NCBI RefSeq assembly: GCF_900155685.1
Contig: NZ_LT732548.1
Coordinates: 3,774,686 to 3,838,685 of the forward strand
Length of the DNA stretch: 64,000 nt
Reading direction: 5' to 3'
Origin: Paenibacillus bouchesdurhonensis
GTDB lineage: Bacteria > Bacillota > Bacilli > Paenibacillales > Paenibacillaceae
In this document: piece by piece, positions 15,609 through 24,100 of the stretch
How positions within the stretch are numbered: the first letter of the stretch is position 1
How the letters are laid out: the number at the start of each line of letters is the position of its first letter
Made by a program: the position numbers and the translations under genes
Notes under the pieces: generated by a model
The model's database searches: none
Told to the model about the DNA's origin: nothing
Seen by the model: only the letters and a program-made list of their open reading frames with translations

Positions 15609-16898
15609 TCAGAGCAGAGGTAACTGAATGACAAACGCTTTTCCTCTCTCGCCTTCTGAACTTATATAAATGCTTCCTTGATGGATATCCACGATTTTCT
15701 TGACGATGGATAAACCTAAGCCATTGCCCTCTATATTTCGACCTCTTGCCCGATCCGCTTTGAAAAACCGACTGAATATCCGCTCTTTATCTTCATCGGC
15801 AATGAGGAGGCCATCATCATAAAAGCGGATCTCCACTTGGTCTTGGTCGGCCTTCAGTTCAATTGCAATTCTCCCGCCGGCAGAAGCAAACTTAATTGCA
15901 TTTGACATGAGATTGATCCATACCTGACTTAGAAGTTCTTCATCCGCGTGAATCATCGTACGCTCCCCTTTCATCTCCACCTCCAGCTGTTTTTCCGACC
16001 AGAGGGCTTCAAAAGTGAGAACCGTACGCCGGATTTGTTCAGCAAGATCGAAATGGGTTGGAGCCATCACATGCCTTTCCGACTCCAATGCGGCCAAACG
16101 GAGTAAATTTTCGCTTAACCGCGATAAGCGTTCACTCTCCTGCATGATAATTTGAAGGGCTCGCGAGCGCTCCGGTGCTTTAAGCGACCCTTCGAGAAGC
16201 ATAGCGGAGAAACCTTTAACCAGTGTTAACGGAGATTGGAATTCATGAGAAACGTTAGCGACAAACTCCTGCCGTTCACGATCCAATTCCCCCAACTCAG
16301 CAGCCATATGATTTATAGCCTTGGCCAATGTTCCCATCTCATCGCGCTGATTCTCGGACAGCCTTACATTAAAGTCACCGGTTGCCAATTGCTTAGCGGC
16401 AGCGGTTACCGTCTGTACAGGGGTAACCAAGCGCCTTGCAAAAAATAAGATAATAAGCCCGCCTACCAATAGGACGATAACTAATATCACTGTAATTTCC
16501 GTTAAGCCTGAGGATTCACTGAAAGCTGCCTGTGCAAGTTCGATTTGGTAAACACCTTCATCCAGCGGCCATGGCATTGTGACTGAAATATCACAATCAC
16601 AGAAGTTATCTGCATCAGGCCAGTTAAATAGTTGGATCTCCTGAGAGTTTGGGGCAGTCACCTTCAATCTGACGGAAGAGAGCTGAGCTGCATTTTCCAG
16701 AAATGTCTGTTGATCCTCCGGTTGAGCTTGGCTGTACAATTGTATAAGCTGCTGCCCTTTTCTTGTAAGCTCCCTCTCAGTGTAACGTTCGGCGGAATCC
16801 TGAAATATAAAGATTGCTGCAGCCCAGGCGACTATAACCCCAATGAGTACTGCAGCAAGATAATAGAAGACAATTCGAACATATAGGGTCTTAAACAT
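15609..16898 (-). CDS. Sensor histidine kinase (two-component system)
   Basis: The 429-residue kinase has TM1 (about 9-31), a short extracytoplasmic sensor, TM2 (about 131-152), a HAMP domain, the phospho-acceptor motif VSHEFQSPLTL and a HATPase_c domain (N box NLMSNAIKFA; G2 box GNGLGLSIVKK). The G1 box reads DDGLLI rather than the usual DxGxG, so one nucleotide-loop glycine is missing. It overlaps the regulator gene by 8 bases and uses RBS GGAGG located in the regulator's tail. Cognate signals are unknown; the neighbouring hydrolase and YcaO genes are candidate targets. Confidence 0.9.
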   Translation of the reverse strand: MFKTLYVRIVFYYLAAVLIGVIVAWAAAIFIFQDSAERYTERELTRKGQQLIQLYSQAQPEDQQTFLENAAQLSSVRLKVTAPNSQEIQLFNWPDADNFCDCDISVTMPWPLDEGVYQIELAQAAFSESSGLTEITVILVIVLLVGGLIILFFARRLVTPVQTVTAAAKQLATGDFNVRLSENQRDEMGTLAKAINHMAAELGELDRERQEFVANVSHEFQSPLTLVKGFSAMLLEGSLKAPERSRALQIIMQESERLSRLSENLLRLAALESERHVMAPTHFDLAEQIRRTVLTFEALWSEKQLEVEMKGERTMIHADEELLSQVWINLMSNAIKFASAGGRIAIELKADQDQVEIRFYDDGLLIADEDKERIFSRFFKADRARGRNIEGNGLGLSIVKKIVDIHQGSIYISSEGERGKAFVIQLPLL

Positions 16899-17565
16899 GC
16901 TTTACCTCCAGCTTGTACCCGAGTCCTCTGACGGTCACGATTTCAAAGCTGTCCGTCAACTCAGAGAATCTTTCTCTTAGCCGTTTTACGTGTACGTCTA
17001 CCGTCCGTTCATCCCCTTCAAAGTCACTGCCCCATACATGTTCAATGATTTGTTCACGGGTCAAAGTGCGATTGGGCTGGGAGGCAAGCCGATACAAGAG
17101 TTCAAACTCTTTAGGAGGTAATGATACTTCTTTCTCACCCACGGACACTTGTCTCTGGGCATTCAAATACAATTGTCCGACTTGAAGAGAATATCCGCGG
17201 TCAAACCGATATCTTCGCAAAAGTGCTTTCACCCTATAGCTTAGCTCCTTAGGGTCAAAAGGCTTCACCACGTAATCATCCGTTCCTGCCTGAAAGCCCG
17301 CTACCTTGTCGATGTTCGTTCCCTTCGCAGTCAGCATAAGCACTGGGATGTCAAAGTACCGTTTGATTTCGCGGCACACTTCGAGCCCATCCGTGCCAGG
17401 CATCATGATGTCCACAATCACAAGCTCCAGTCTCTCTTCATGAATAAAAGCGATAGCCTCTGTACCATTTTTCGCTTCCAGAATGTTGTAATCATCTGAC
17501 CGCAATGCAAGTCTGACCAGTTCGCGAATGAAAGGATCGTCATCTACTACTAATATTTTTATCAT
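16891..17565 (-). CDS. OmpR/PhoB-family response regulator
   Basis: The protein, about 224 residues, has a receiver domain (VVDDDPF acidic pocket, phospho-acceptor Asp in LVIVDIMMPG, and the Lys in YVVKPFDP) and a C-terminal winged helix (TREQIIEHVWG, RTVDVHVKRLRERF). I chose ATG 17565 with AGAGGAG at good spacing; the ATG six codons upstream has no RBS. The gene lies 25 bases after the hydrolase gene and overlaps the kinase, so all three form one transcription unit. Confidence 0.92.
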   Translation of the reverse strand: MIKILVVDDDPFIRELVRLALRSDDYNILEAKNGTEAIAFIHEERLELVIVDIMMPGTDGLEVCREIKRYFDIPVLMLTAKGTNIDKVAGFQAGTDDYVVKPFDPKELSYRVKALLRRYRFDRGYSLQVGQLYLNAQRQVSVGEKEVSLPPKEFELLYRLASQPNRTLTREQIIEHVWGSDFEGDERTVDVHVKRLRERFSELTDSFEIVTVRGLGYKLEVKHV

Positions 17566-17590
17566 CCGGTTCTCCTCTGCCATTTCACGC

Positions 17591-19021
17591 TTATTCCACT
17601 AACTTCACATATTTATCCTTAACGTAATCATCGAAAAACTGCACTAATTTCTCATTAATTTCCCCAAGCAGAGATACGTCACGGCTGCCAAATAGAGGCG
17701 AGTACAGCGTGATATCAGAAAAGCTCATATGGTCAGCTCCAGGAACCACCCATTCGATCCCGCCATTTTTCAAAATTCCTTCCTTTCTTTGAACGAGCTC
17801 TGCCGCTTCCTTCACGTATTCCTCCTTTACGGCGAGTCCTGGGTACTTATCAGGATCAGACCACTCTTCCTCTAAAAGCTCCAGATTGGCGAACTCATCG
17901 CTGTATGTCGTTTGAATGTATAAGAACGGATTGGGCAGGCCGTCTTCGATCACAGCACCATACGGAAATCCGTCCATATTTACGCCTGAGCTCAACCGAG
18001 AATCCTGGTGCATGACCTGTGCTGCGGCTGCGCCTCCAAAAGAATGGCCAAGCATACCCAGCCGCTGAAGATCCATCTTCCCGGTTAAAATATGCTGGGA
18101 ATCCTTTTCATTCAGATCATACAATCTATCGAGAACAAACTTAACATCGTCTACCCACAGCTGCATATGTTCCTCCATGCTGTCCCAAACTGACGAATCA
18201 TCAGCGATGACCGCTTTTTCTTTGGTGATCCGTCCATCAGGAAACAAAGTCGGGATTTCCGTGTAATACGGATGCTCGATCGCTACTACGATATATCCAT
18301 GGCTCGCTAAATTTTCCGTCATACTGGTGTACATGAAGTTGGATGCTCCAAAACCCGGAGATAAGAGAAGAACGGGATACCCCGCCTTATCCGATGAGAT
18401 CGGTACTTGCAGATAGGAATGTGTCGTTATGTTTATCATAGAATCTACGATTGCTTTCACATACAATGGTTGGCCATCGCTTAATGACTTCATCTCTTCA
18501 ACAGAATGCGCATAAGGAGCGGGCTTCATAGGATCGATTGACTTAGCAGGATACCAGACTCGAACCACAATCTCCCGTTTATCGTCCTCTTCAGCCGTCC
18601 AAGGCTCCGAGCGGCTGTCATCAATCCAGTGGTAGTTGATCGTACCGATATCATGAGATCCCGTTGGATTCGGCAAGACGATTGGCGGCAATACATATAG
18701 AGGAATGACAAGCGCGGCTGCCAGCGTCAAGGTGCCCAAGCTCAAAACGGCGAGCCGCTTCCATAATTTTGATCTTCCATGCATTTTAACCGTTCTTCTA
18801 AATAAGCCCGATAGAATGAAGCATAACCAAATTACTGCGAAGAGAAGATAGAACAATATCATTTGTACCCTATAGCCTTCCAGCAGAACATGCAATCCAA
18901 CGGTCAAAACGCCAATACCAGTCACTATAAACATTCTTTTTCCCTTCATTAGAACGCCCGTTACGTATCCGGATATAGTAACCAGCATGATCAGAGCCAT
19001 GCCCATCTCCAACCACTTCAT
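17591..19021 (-). CDS. Membrane-anchored alpha/beta hydrolase (PAF-acetylhydrolase-like)
   Basis: The 476-residue protein starts with about four hydrophobic helices (residues 1-120), followed by an extracytoplasmic alpha/beta hydrolase domain. The nucleophile elbow GHSFGGAAA and the oxyanion segment LLLSPGFGASN are visible, and a catalytic His fits PGADHMSFSD. The domain resembles plasma PAF acetylhydrolase-type lipases/esterases. It is the first gene of the hydrolase-regulator-kinase unit, with RBS AAAGGAGAG. A target of the two-component system, perhaps for lipid or antibiotic ester cleavage, is possible but unproven. Confidence 0.8.
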   Translation of the reverse strand: MKWLEMGMALIMLVTISGYVTGVLMKGKRMFIVTGIGVLTVGLHVLLEGYRVQMILFYLLFAVIWLCFILSGLFRRTVKMHGRSKLWKRLAVLSLGTLTLAAALVIPLYVLPPIVLPNPTGSHDIGTINYHWIDDSRSEPWTAEEDDKREIVVRVWYPAKSIDPMKPAPYAHSVEEMKSLSDGQPLYVKAIVDSMINITTHSYLQVPISSDKAGYPVLLLSPGFGASNFMYTSMTENLASHGYIVVAIEHPYYTEIPTLFPDGRITKEKAVIADDSSVWDSMEEHMQLWVDDVKFVLDRLYDLNEKDSQHILTGKMDLQRLGMLGHSFGGAAAAQVMHQDSRLSSGVNMDGFPYGAVIEDGLPNPFLYIQTTYSDEFANLELLEEEWSDPDKYPGLAVKEEYVKEAAELVQRKEGILKNGGIEWVVPGADHMSFSDITLYSPLFGSRDVSLLGEINEKLVQFFDDYVKDKYVKLVE

Positions 19022-19133
19022 CTAAATCTCTCCTTTCTATATGTAAAAGGAGGATAACAGGGAAATATGAACATTTGATGAATGAAATGGGACTGCCTTC
19101 GAATGGCTACAGGCTTCTGATAACATGAATGGT

Positions 19134-20117
19134 TTATTTGCTTCCAACAGTATATAAATTTTCAACGGCTTCCTCCATATTAGGTTCCTTAATTTTGATA
19201 TCTTCAATTTCTCCAATTTCCGACATCATAGCGAGGCATTCAGTGACACTGATTTCTTCCTTCTTGAAGAGCACAGTGATTCTGTTTTCTTGCAAATCAA
19301 GTACTTTTAACCTTGGATCATCGATGCTGCTATATTTATTTTTATAATTTACGGTGAGCTGATGACCGACACTATAGGTATGCTTAAATAGATCAAGCGA
19401 GCCGTCAAAAATCTTCTCCCCCTTCTCGATCGTAATGACACGATTGCAAATTTGATCGATATCGTCCATATCGTGGGTGGTCAGAATGACCGTCGTATTT
19501 TTCTCTTGATTCAGCTGCCTAATGAATTTTCTAATTTTCTGCTTTACGAGAATATCAAGCCCAATGGTAGGCTCATCCAAGTAAAGGATTTTAGGATCAT
19601 GCAGCAACGAGACTACAAGCTCCGCCCTCATTCTTTGACCAAGGCTCAACTGCCTGACTGGAGTTCTTAAGAACGGCTGCATCTCTAGCAGCTCAACGAA
19701 AAAGTCTACATTTTTCTTGAATTGCATGGCATCGACTTTGTATATCTTTTTGTATAAATCAAAAGTTTCCTCCATCGGCAAATTCCAATAGAGCTGGGTA
19801 CGTTGGCCGAACACCACTCCTATTTTTCTAGCGTTGACCTTTCTGTTCTTATAAGGCACTAAATCATCGACGACAATGCTGCCGCTCGTAGGGACAAGAA
19901 TACCAGATAGCATTTTGATCGTTGTGGATTTCCCCGCTCCATTCGAGCCGATATATCCCACGACTTCTCCTTCATCAATGTTGAAGGACAAATCCTTGAC
20001 GGCGTATTTTACGATGTAATCCCTTCTAAATAAGGCCTTAATGGAAGAGGCAACCCCCTTCTCCCTCCTGTTAATCCTGAATTCTTTGTTCACGCCAGTG
20101 ACTTGTATTAAAGACAT
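19134..20117 (-). CDS. ABC-2 type exporter ATPase
   Basis: The 327-residue ATPase has Walker A GSNGAGKS (57-64), the ABC signature LSLGQ (157-161) and Walker B ILYLDEP (177-183). About 90 residues follow the nucleotide domain, as in drug- or polysaccharide-type ABC-2 systems. I chose ATG 20117 behind GAGGGGG; a GTG 15 bases upstream overlaps the preceding stop. The two preceding genes encode its dissimilar membrane partners. Cargo is unknown; the YcaO product is one candidate because everything from 21.7 to 11.7 kb runs in one direction. Confidence 0.9.
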   Translation of the reverse strand: MSLIQVTGVNKEFRINRREKGVASSIKALFRRDYIVKYAVKDLSFNIDEGEVVGYIGSNGAGKSTTIKMLSGILVPTSGSIVVDDLVPYKNRKVNARKIGVVFGQRTQLYWNLPMEETFDLYKKIYKVDAMQFKKNVDFFVELLEMQPFLRTPVRQLSLGQRMRAELVVSLLHDPKILYLDEPTIGLDILVKQKIRKFIRQLNQEKNTTVILTTHDMDDIDQICNRVITIEKGEKIFDGSLDLFKHTYSVGHQLTVNYKNKYSSIDDPRLKVLDLQENRITVLFKKEEISVTECLAMMSEIGEIEDIKIKEPNMEEAVENLYTVGSK

Positions 20118-20128
20118 TGGTATCCCCC

Positions 20129-20932
20129 TCACGAACCGGTGCTCTTATAGTGATTAATTCCCACGCTCCAAAATAGATAGGCTAAACTAAAAAGCCCTAC
20201 CCCAATGACGGGTGTCAAATACTGAAAGGCGGGATTGAATATGGAGAATTCATGCTTATCCAAGAAAAATTGCGCCGGATAGAAGTTAATGAAAGCATAA
20301 GGAAGGATTAACGTTAAAATAACTTGAATCGGCATAGCAAAAATTGAGAGCGGATAGCGAATGAACCCCTTGGCCTGGAAAAATAGGATATCCCTGAGTC
20401 CACCACTTTCAACGACCCAGAAAGCCGGGACAGACGTAATAATCAATGCAGCTCCTTGAATTAAAGCCCCTCCGATCAAAGTAACGAGCAAGAACATGCT
20501 GTTCACCAGATGCATAGGGATTTGCAGAGAGTGAATCGAATAGGCAATCACAAGAAGGGACAATAGAAAGTGGCTCAGATAACCGGTATTGAATTCCCTG
20601 CACACTAAGTACCAAAAACTGTTCAAGGGCTTCACGAGCAATTCGTCAAAGGTCCCGTCCTTGATCATGGACGATAGCTGTACCGTCGGATTGAAAAAGA
20701 AGAAGCCCGCGATCGCATATGAGCATAGATTTAATCCGTAGAGAAGCAGCACCTCCGGCGCCTCCCATCCGTTGATCGTCTGAAATCGCGTCACGACGAC
20801 CCATATGAGAAAAAACTCCGCGAAATAAGACACAAACTGAGCTATAGCTCCAATCACAAACGCTTTTCTGTACTCAGCGATTCCAAGTATCCTTATTTTG
20901 ATAAATTCCATATACAATTGAACGTAATGCAT
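20129..20932 (-). CDS. ABC-2 exporter membrane subunit
   Basis: The 267-residue protein has about six transmembrane helices and resembles the ABC-2 permease family formerly called DUF990. I chose ATG 20932, behind GGAGGATAAGG, because the longer frame runs back into the upstream gene and adds an Arg-rich, non-hydrophobic start. The upstream permease ends 2 bases before this start codon, and the ATPase RBS overlaps this gene's end. Confidence 0.85.
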   Translation of the reverse strand: MHYVQLYMEFIKIRILGIAEYRKAFVIGAIAQFVSYFAEFFLIWVVVTRFQTINGWEAPEVLLLYGLNLCSYAIAGFFFFNPTVQLSSMIKDGTFDELLVKPLNSFWYLVCREFNTGYLSHFLLSLLVIAYSIHSLQIPMHLVNSMFLLVTLIGGALIQGAALIITSVPAFWVVESGGLRDILFFQAKGFIRYPLSIFAMPIQVILTLILPYAFINFYPAQFFLDKHEFSIFNPAFQYLTPVIGVGLFSLAYLFWSVGINHYKSTGS

Positions 20933-20934
20933 CC

Positions 20935-21723
20935 TTATCCTCCGTGTACAACGATCTTTTTCTGGGCGCCTGACCAGATCAGCCTCTCGAATGCAACGAG
21001 TATCGCCAGCCAAAGCAATTGTATGCCGATAATGGACAATGAATAATCATAAGAATATTTATTTAGGAATATGGAGATCGGCTCGAAAAAAATCATGCGG
21101 AAAGGAAGCATTAAGCTAATATTTTTCAGCCACTCCGGAAAAAACCATAGCGGAATCGTTGAACCCGAGAACAGTTCAAAGACCGCAAATACAAAAAAGG
21201 GAATATACCATGAGGTCTCCAGCCAGAAAGCAAACAAACCTATGATGTACTTGATATAAAATGAAATGAGGACGCCCAGTACAACAGAGATGACAAAAAT
21301 CATAGAGTTGATGAAATCACCGGGCCAAGTGAAGCCATAAAACAAGCTTACGATGAACACGGAAGGCAAAGAGATAAAGATGACCTGAAAGAAATTATTG
21401 CCGAGGTCTTCGGCAAATAAATAATTTTTGAAATTAACAGGTCTTGTGAAATCGCTGATAATAGAGCCGTCTTCTATTTTTCTCCCTATCTTATTCCCTG
21501 CTTCAGACTTCGTAAGCGTAAAAATGATCGAAGAGATCATCACATATATAATCATTTGCTGCAAACTTGCCGAATCAACCGTGCTCCCCTTGTACAAGGC
21601 TTCCCAGACGTTAATTTGTACGAAAATAACTAATAAACTTGCCAAGATCGATATGTAAAAGTCAAATTTGTACGCATATTTCTCCTTGAACGCCAATACA
21701 AGAAACTTGCTGAACAAGCCCAT
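20935..21723 (-). CDS. ABC-2 exporter membrane subunit, first gene of operon
   Basis: The 262-residue protein has about six transmembrane helices and pairs with the following gene product. I moved the start to ATG 21723, six bases after GTGGAGG; the ORF otherwise begins at an ATG upstream of that RBS. Paired permeases of this kind with a single ATPase act as exporters. No promoter with a clear consensus was found in the 330-base AT-rich region upstream. Confidence 0.85.
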   Translation of the reverse strand: MGLFSKFLVLAFKEKYAYKFDFYISILASLLVIFVQINVWEALYKGSTVDSASLQQMIIYVMISSIIFTLTKSEAGNKIGRKIEDGSIISDFTRPVNFKNYLFAEDLGNNFFQVIFISLPSVFIVSLFYGFTWPGDFINSMIFVISVVLGVLISFYIKYIIGLFAFWLETSWYIPFFVFAVFELFSGSTIPLWFFPEWLKNISLMLPFRMIFFEPISIFLNKYSYDYSLSIIGIQLLWLAILVAFERLIWSGAQKKIVVHGG

Positions 21724-22055
21724 CCTATACCTCCACACGTTATCTGCTTTATCTGCTGTTTATACTTTCTGAATTGAATTTACTGGTTAAAGCCACTTAA
21801 GCTGAAATAATAATTAGGGTTAATGAACGGATCAATCTTGCCGCCGAGCTTCGAAAGCGATTACATTTACTCGATCGATCCAGAGGGGCGATAAATCTAT
21901 CATAATATCTGTTCAATGTTAATATATTCTAATTCTATTTAATACCATAATAATTAGTCATAAATCCATATACAATATTGAAATAATTGTTCTCAGCGCG
22001 CATGCCAGCTCCAAACTCATGACTTACACACACGAGATAGCGCTAGGAGCTTACC
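21724..22055. other. AT-rich intergenic region with no supported gene
   Basis: It must contain the ABC exporter promoter on the minus strand, but I see no convincing -35/-10 pair. A 23-codon plus-strand frame (21823-21894) has no usable RBS and was not called. Confidence 0.4.
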
Positions 22056-22097
22056 AAAAAAAATAAGAGGCCAATCCTATGGATCAACCTCTTATTA
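22056..22097 (-). terminator. Terminator of the deaminase gene
   Basis: AATAAGAGG and CCTCTTATT form the stem; minus-strand RNA continues into eight U residues. Confidence 0.85.
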
Positions 22098-22109
22098 TGT
22101 ATGGTTGTG

Positions 22110-22592
22110 TCAATGCTTCTTCGTGTGAAACTGCCGATGCAGCTCTCGAACTTCCTCCGCAAGCTCAGGTACAGGGCCATCTACAACAGTATCACGAATG
22201 ACGTCCTGGATTGGAAGATTCCGTACACGAGATGCAGGAACTCCTAGCTCACTCAGCCACTGCACCAGTTGTTTAGAAGAACTGGCATAAACAATCCGAC
22301 CTAAACCGACCCAGCCATGGGCTGCAGCACACATCGGGCAATGTTCACCGGAAGTATATACCGTCGCCTTTGCCCGCTCTTCCTTAGGCAGATTATTTGC
22401 TGCCCAGCGTGCCAACGCAAACTCCGGATGCTGAGTATGGTCTCCGCCAGAAACATGATTATGGTCTTCCGCAAGCACTTCCCCATCGGCCGAGACTAGA
22501 ATTGAACCGAACGGTTCATCACCAACCTCCAGAGCCTCCTTGGCAAGCTGAACACAACGACGTAAATGCTTCAGATCCGTATCATTGATCAT
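22110..22592 (-). CDS. Cytidine/deoxycytidylate deaminase-family nucleoside deaminase
   Basis: The 160-residue zinc hydrolase has the deaminase signature in a variant form: His55-Pro-Glu57 (the usual motif is HAE), then Cys85-Pro-Met-Cys88. The N-terminal helix and EPFGSILV strand match guanine/adenine deaminase-type members. It is likely cytoplasmic, deaminating a free base or nucleoside; the exact substrate is unclear. RBS is GGAGGAGG. It is monocistronic, with its own terminator. Confidence 0.85.
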   Translation of the reverse strand: MINDTDLKHLRRCVQLAKEALEVGDEPFGSILVSADGEVLAEDHNHVSGGDHTQHPEFALARWAANNLPKEERAKATVYTSGEHCPMCAAAHGWVGLGRIVYASSSKQLVQWLSELGVPASRVRNLPIQDVIRDTVVDGPVPELAEEVRELHRQFHTKKH

Positions 22593-22835
22593 AATTAACC
22601 TCCTCCGTGCAACCTATCAGGCAGACGTAATGTCCCTGCCCCTGGTTTCACCTCTATAGAAACATGTTACCACAAAATGAGGCGGGGTACAGGAAAGCTC
22701 CACAGTGAATACAAAGTTGTTCATTGCCATCGCTGCTCCATGTTGTCTAAATGGCTGTAATGCTCTGCCAGCATATATAAACAAAGAATGCTCTTGTCCA
22801 TTGGTGTTGAAGAACGCAATTACTCGAAATACACC

Positions 22836-22863
22836 TTAACAAATGAATAACTAATGATATAAT
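22836..22863 (+). promoter_or_regulatory. Sigma-A promoter of the leader before the 23034 gene
   Basis: TTAACA (22836-22841) and a perfect TATAAT (22858-22863) are separated by 16 bases, with TGA before the -10. It is directed at the terminated leader and the gene at 23034. The 240 bases before it hold no gene. Confidence 0.6.
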
Positions 22864-22869
22864 TAAATT

Positions 22870-23002
22870 CAGCATACACCACGTTGGCACCGTTATCGAT
22901 GAGTTGTATCGTTTAGAGTGTTAAAGTAAAATTTTCGGTGAGAAGCACATGCCGCTTTGATACGATGCTCCTAGAGCATAAACGTATTAAGGCGGTTTTT
23001 TT
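22870..23002 (+). ncRNA. Leader RNA ending in a strong terminator (regulatory leader or sRNA)
   Basis: Between the promoter at 22836-22863 and the gene at 23034 lies a stretch of about 130 bases that ends in an intrinsic terminator. No plus-strand gene precedes it, so the terminator can only act on this short transcript. That implies transcription attenuation of the 23034 gene or a free small RNA. I did not recognise a known riboswitch class and could not identify an anti-terminator by eye. Confidence 0.45.
22952..23002 (+). terminator. Long interrupted-stem terminator in the leader
   Basis: Nested arms CCGCTTT/AAGGCGG, ATACG/CGTAT and ATGCTC/GAGCAT build one hairpin followed by TTTTTTT. Confidence 0.8.
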
Positions 23003-23033
23003 ATATTATTAGGAATGAACAAAGGATGGTGAA

Positions 23034-23693
23034 ATGATGAGTTTATTATTTAAGGAGACTTATAACTCTTGGTTAAGCAAGCAAATTTCAGAAGAAAAAA
23101 ATCCTAGGCGTCAGGAGCTGTTAAGAAAAGGGTTGAGCCATGGTACCGTTACATTTCTACGTTCAATTTGGCTCCCAACCATCGGAAACCTCGATAATTT
23201 GTTTCCCGAATATGAGGTTCGTGATTTGAATAACAGATATCGTTATTTGGATCTCGCTTATATGCCGGGAGGCGAGAAAGGTTGTATTGAAATTCAAGAT
23301 TACAGCAGTCATGCAAGAGATGTTGAAACTGGCAGGTTTAAAGATTTATGTATGAAACAAGCGCTGCTGACGCTGGATGATTGGTGTTTCCTGCCAATTG
23401 CCTACTTATCTATTCGGGATGATCCCGGAGTTTGCAAAAACTTAGTACTTTCATTTGTCGGAAAATTTTTGTCCATCAATATGTCTTCCTCCTCCAAGTT
23501 AACTTGGTCTGAAGCTGAAACGCTGCGGTTTGCCCGGAGACTAATGCGTCCTTTTACAGCTACAGAGTTGTCCGCGCATCTTTTGTTGTCTGAAAATCGC
23601 ACTAGAGTTATTCTTCGTTCACTCATTACCAAAAGTTTGCTGGTTGTTGCAAGTGGAAACCAGCGCTACCGTACATTTCGGCTGAACGTATAG
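23034..23693 (+). CDS. Unrecognised protein with nuclease-like N-terminus and possible winged helix
   Basis: I cannot assign this 219-residue protein to a named family with certainty. Residues about 60-110 contain LDLAYMPGGEKGCIEIQDY, an Asp...Glu-x-Gln arrangement recalling PD-(D/E)XK nuclease-like folds. The C-terminal 60 residues (LMRPFTATELSAHL, ENRTRVILRSLITKSLL) look like a winged-helix DNA-binding domain. It may therefore be a DNA-binding regulator or nuclease. It is expressed behind a terminated leader, and four AACGGTT-type sites lie just downstream. Confidence 0.6.
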   Translation: MMSLLFKETYNSWLSKQISEEKNPRRQELLRKGLSHGTVTFLRSIWLPTIGNLDNLFPEYEVRDLNNRYRYLDLAYMPGGEKGCIEIQDYSSHARDVETGRFKDLCMKQALLTLDDWCFLPIAYLSIRDDPGVCKNLVLSFVGKFLSINMSSSSKLTWSEAETLRFARRLMRPFTATELSAHLLLSENRTRVILRSLITKSLLVVASGNQRYRTFRLNV

Positions 23694-23703
23694 TATATCT
23701 ATC

Positions 23704-23889
23704 TCTAACGGTTGCGACAGTCGTAATTCATGTAAAAAAAGACGATTCAAAATTCTAACGGTTGCAGTTAGCACTATTTGAGAATGAACTGCGTAAAAGT
23801 ACATTAATCATAGCAAATAAGCTTAACCATAACCGTTAAACTTAAAATTAGCTTAAAAAGCCGATTTAACCACTTTGACAACCGTTAAA
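23704..23889. repeat. Four AACGGTT-type sites in two inverted pairs, ~50 bp spacing
   Basis: TCTAACGGTTGC occurs at 23704-23715 and again exactly 50 bases later at 23754-23765. The reverse-oriented AACCGTTAAA occurs at 23831-23840 and 49 bases later at 23880-23889. The region between is AT-rich and non-coding. Spacing and symmetry suggest protein-binding sites or a degenerate repeat element. Confidence 0.55.
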
Positions 23890-24007
23890 AATCAAATCCA
23901 ATTCCGCCAACTGGTAGTCTCATCGGTATGGCTAACCTTGTATTCCCTGAACAATTAATCGAAATTAGCGCTGTCGCACACATTAATTAAAATTGAGGTA
24001 ATCCACA

Positions 24008-24051
24008 CCAAAAAAGACGTACATTCTAAATATCGTGTACGTCTTTTTTGG
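24008..24051. terminator. Bidirectional terminator
   Basis: CCAAAAAAGACGTACA and TGTACGTCTTTTTTGG form a perfect 16-bp stem with A/T runs on both sides. It separates the converging 23034 gene and the nitroreductase gene. Confidence 0.9.
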
Positions 24052-24100
24052 AAAACTATAAAGAATAAATAAGGATATGCCAATGCACGGGGGCGTTTAG

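Noticed and set aside
21823..21894. 23-codon plus-strand frame (ends SIDPEGR)
   Set aside because: Composition looks protein-like, but there is no usable RBS and it is isolated; it could be a remnant.
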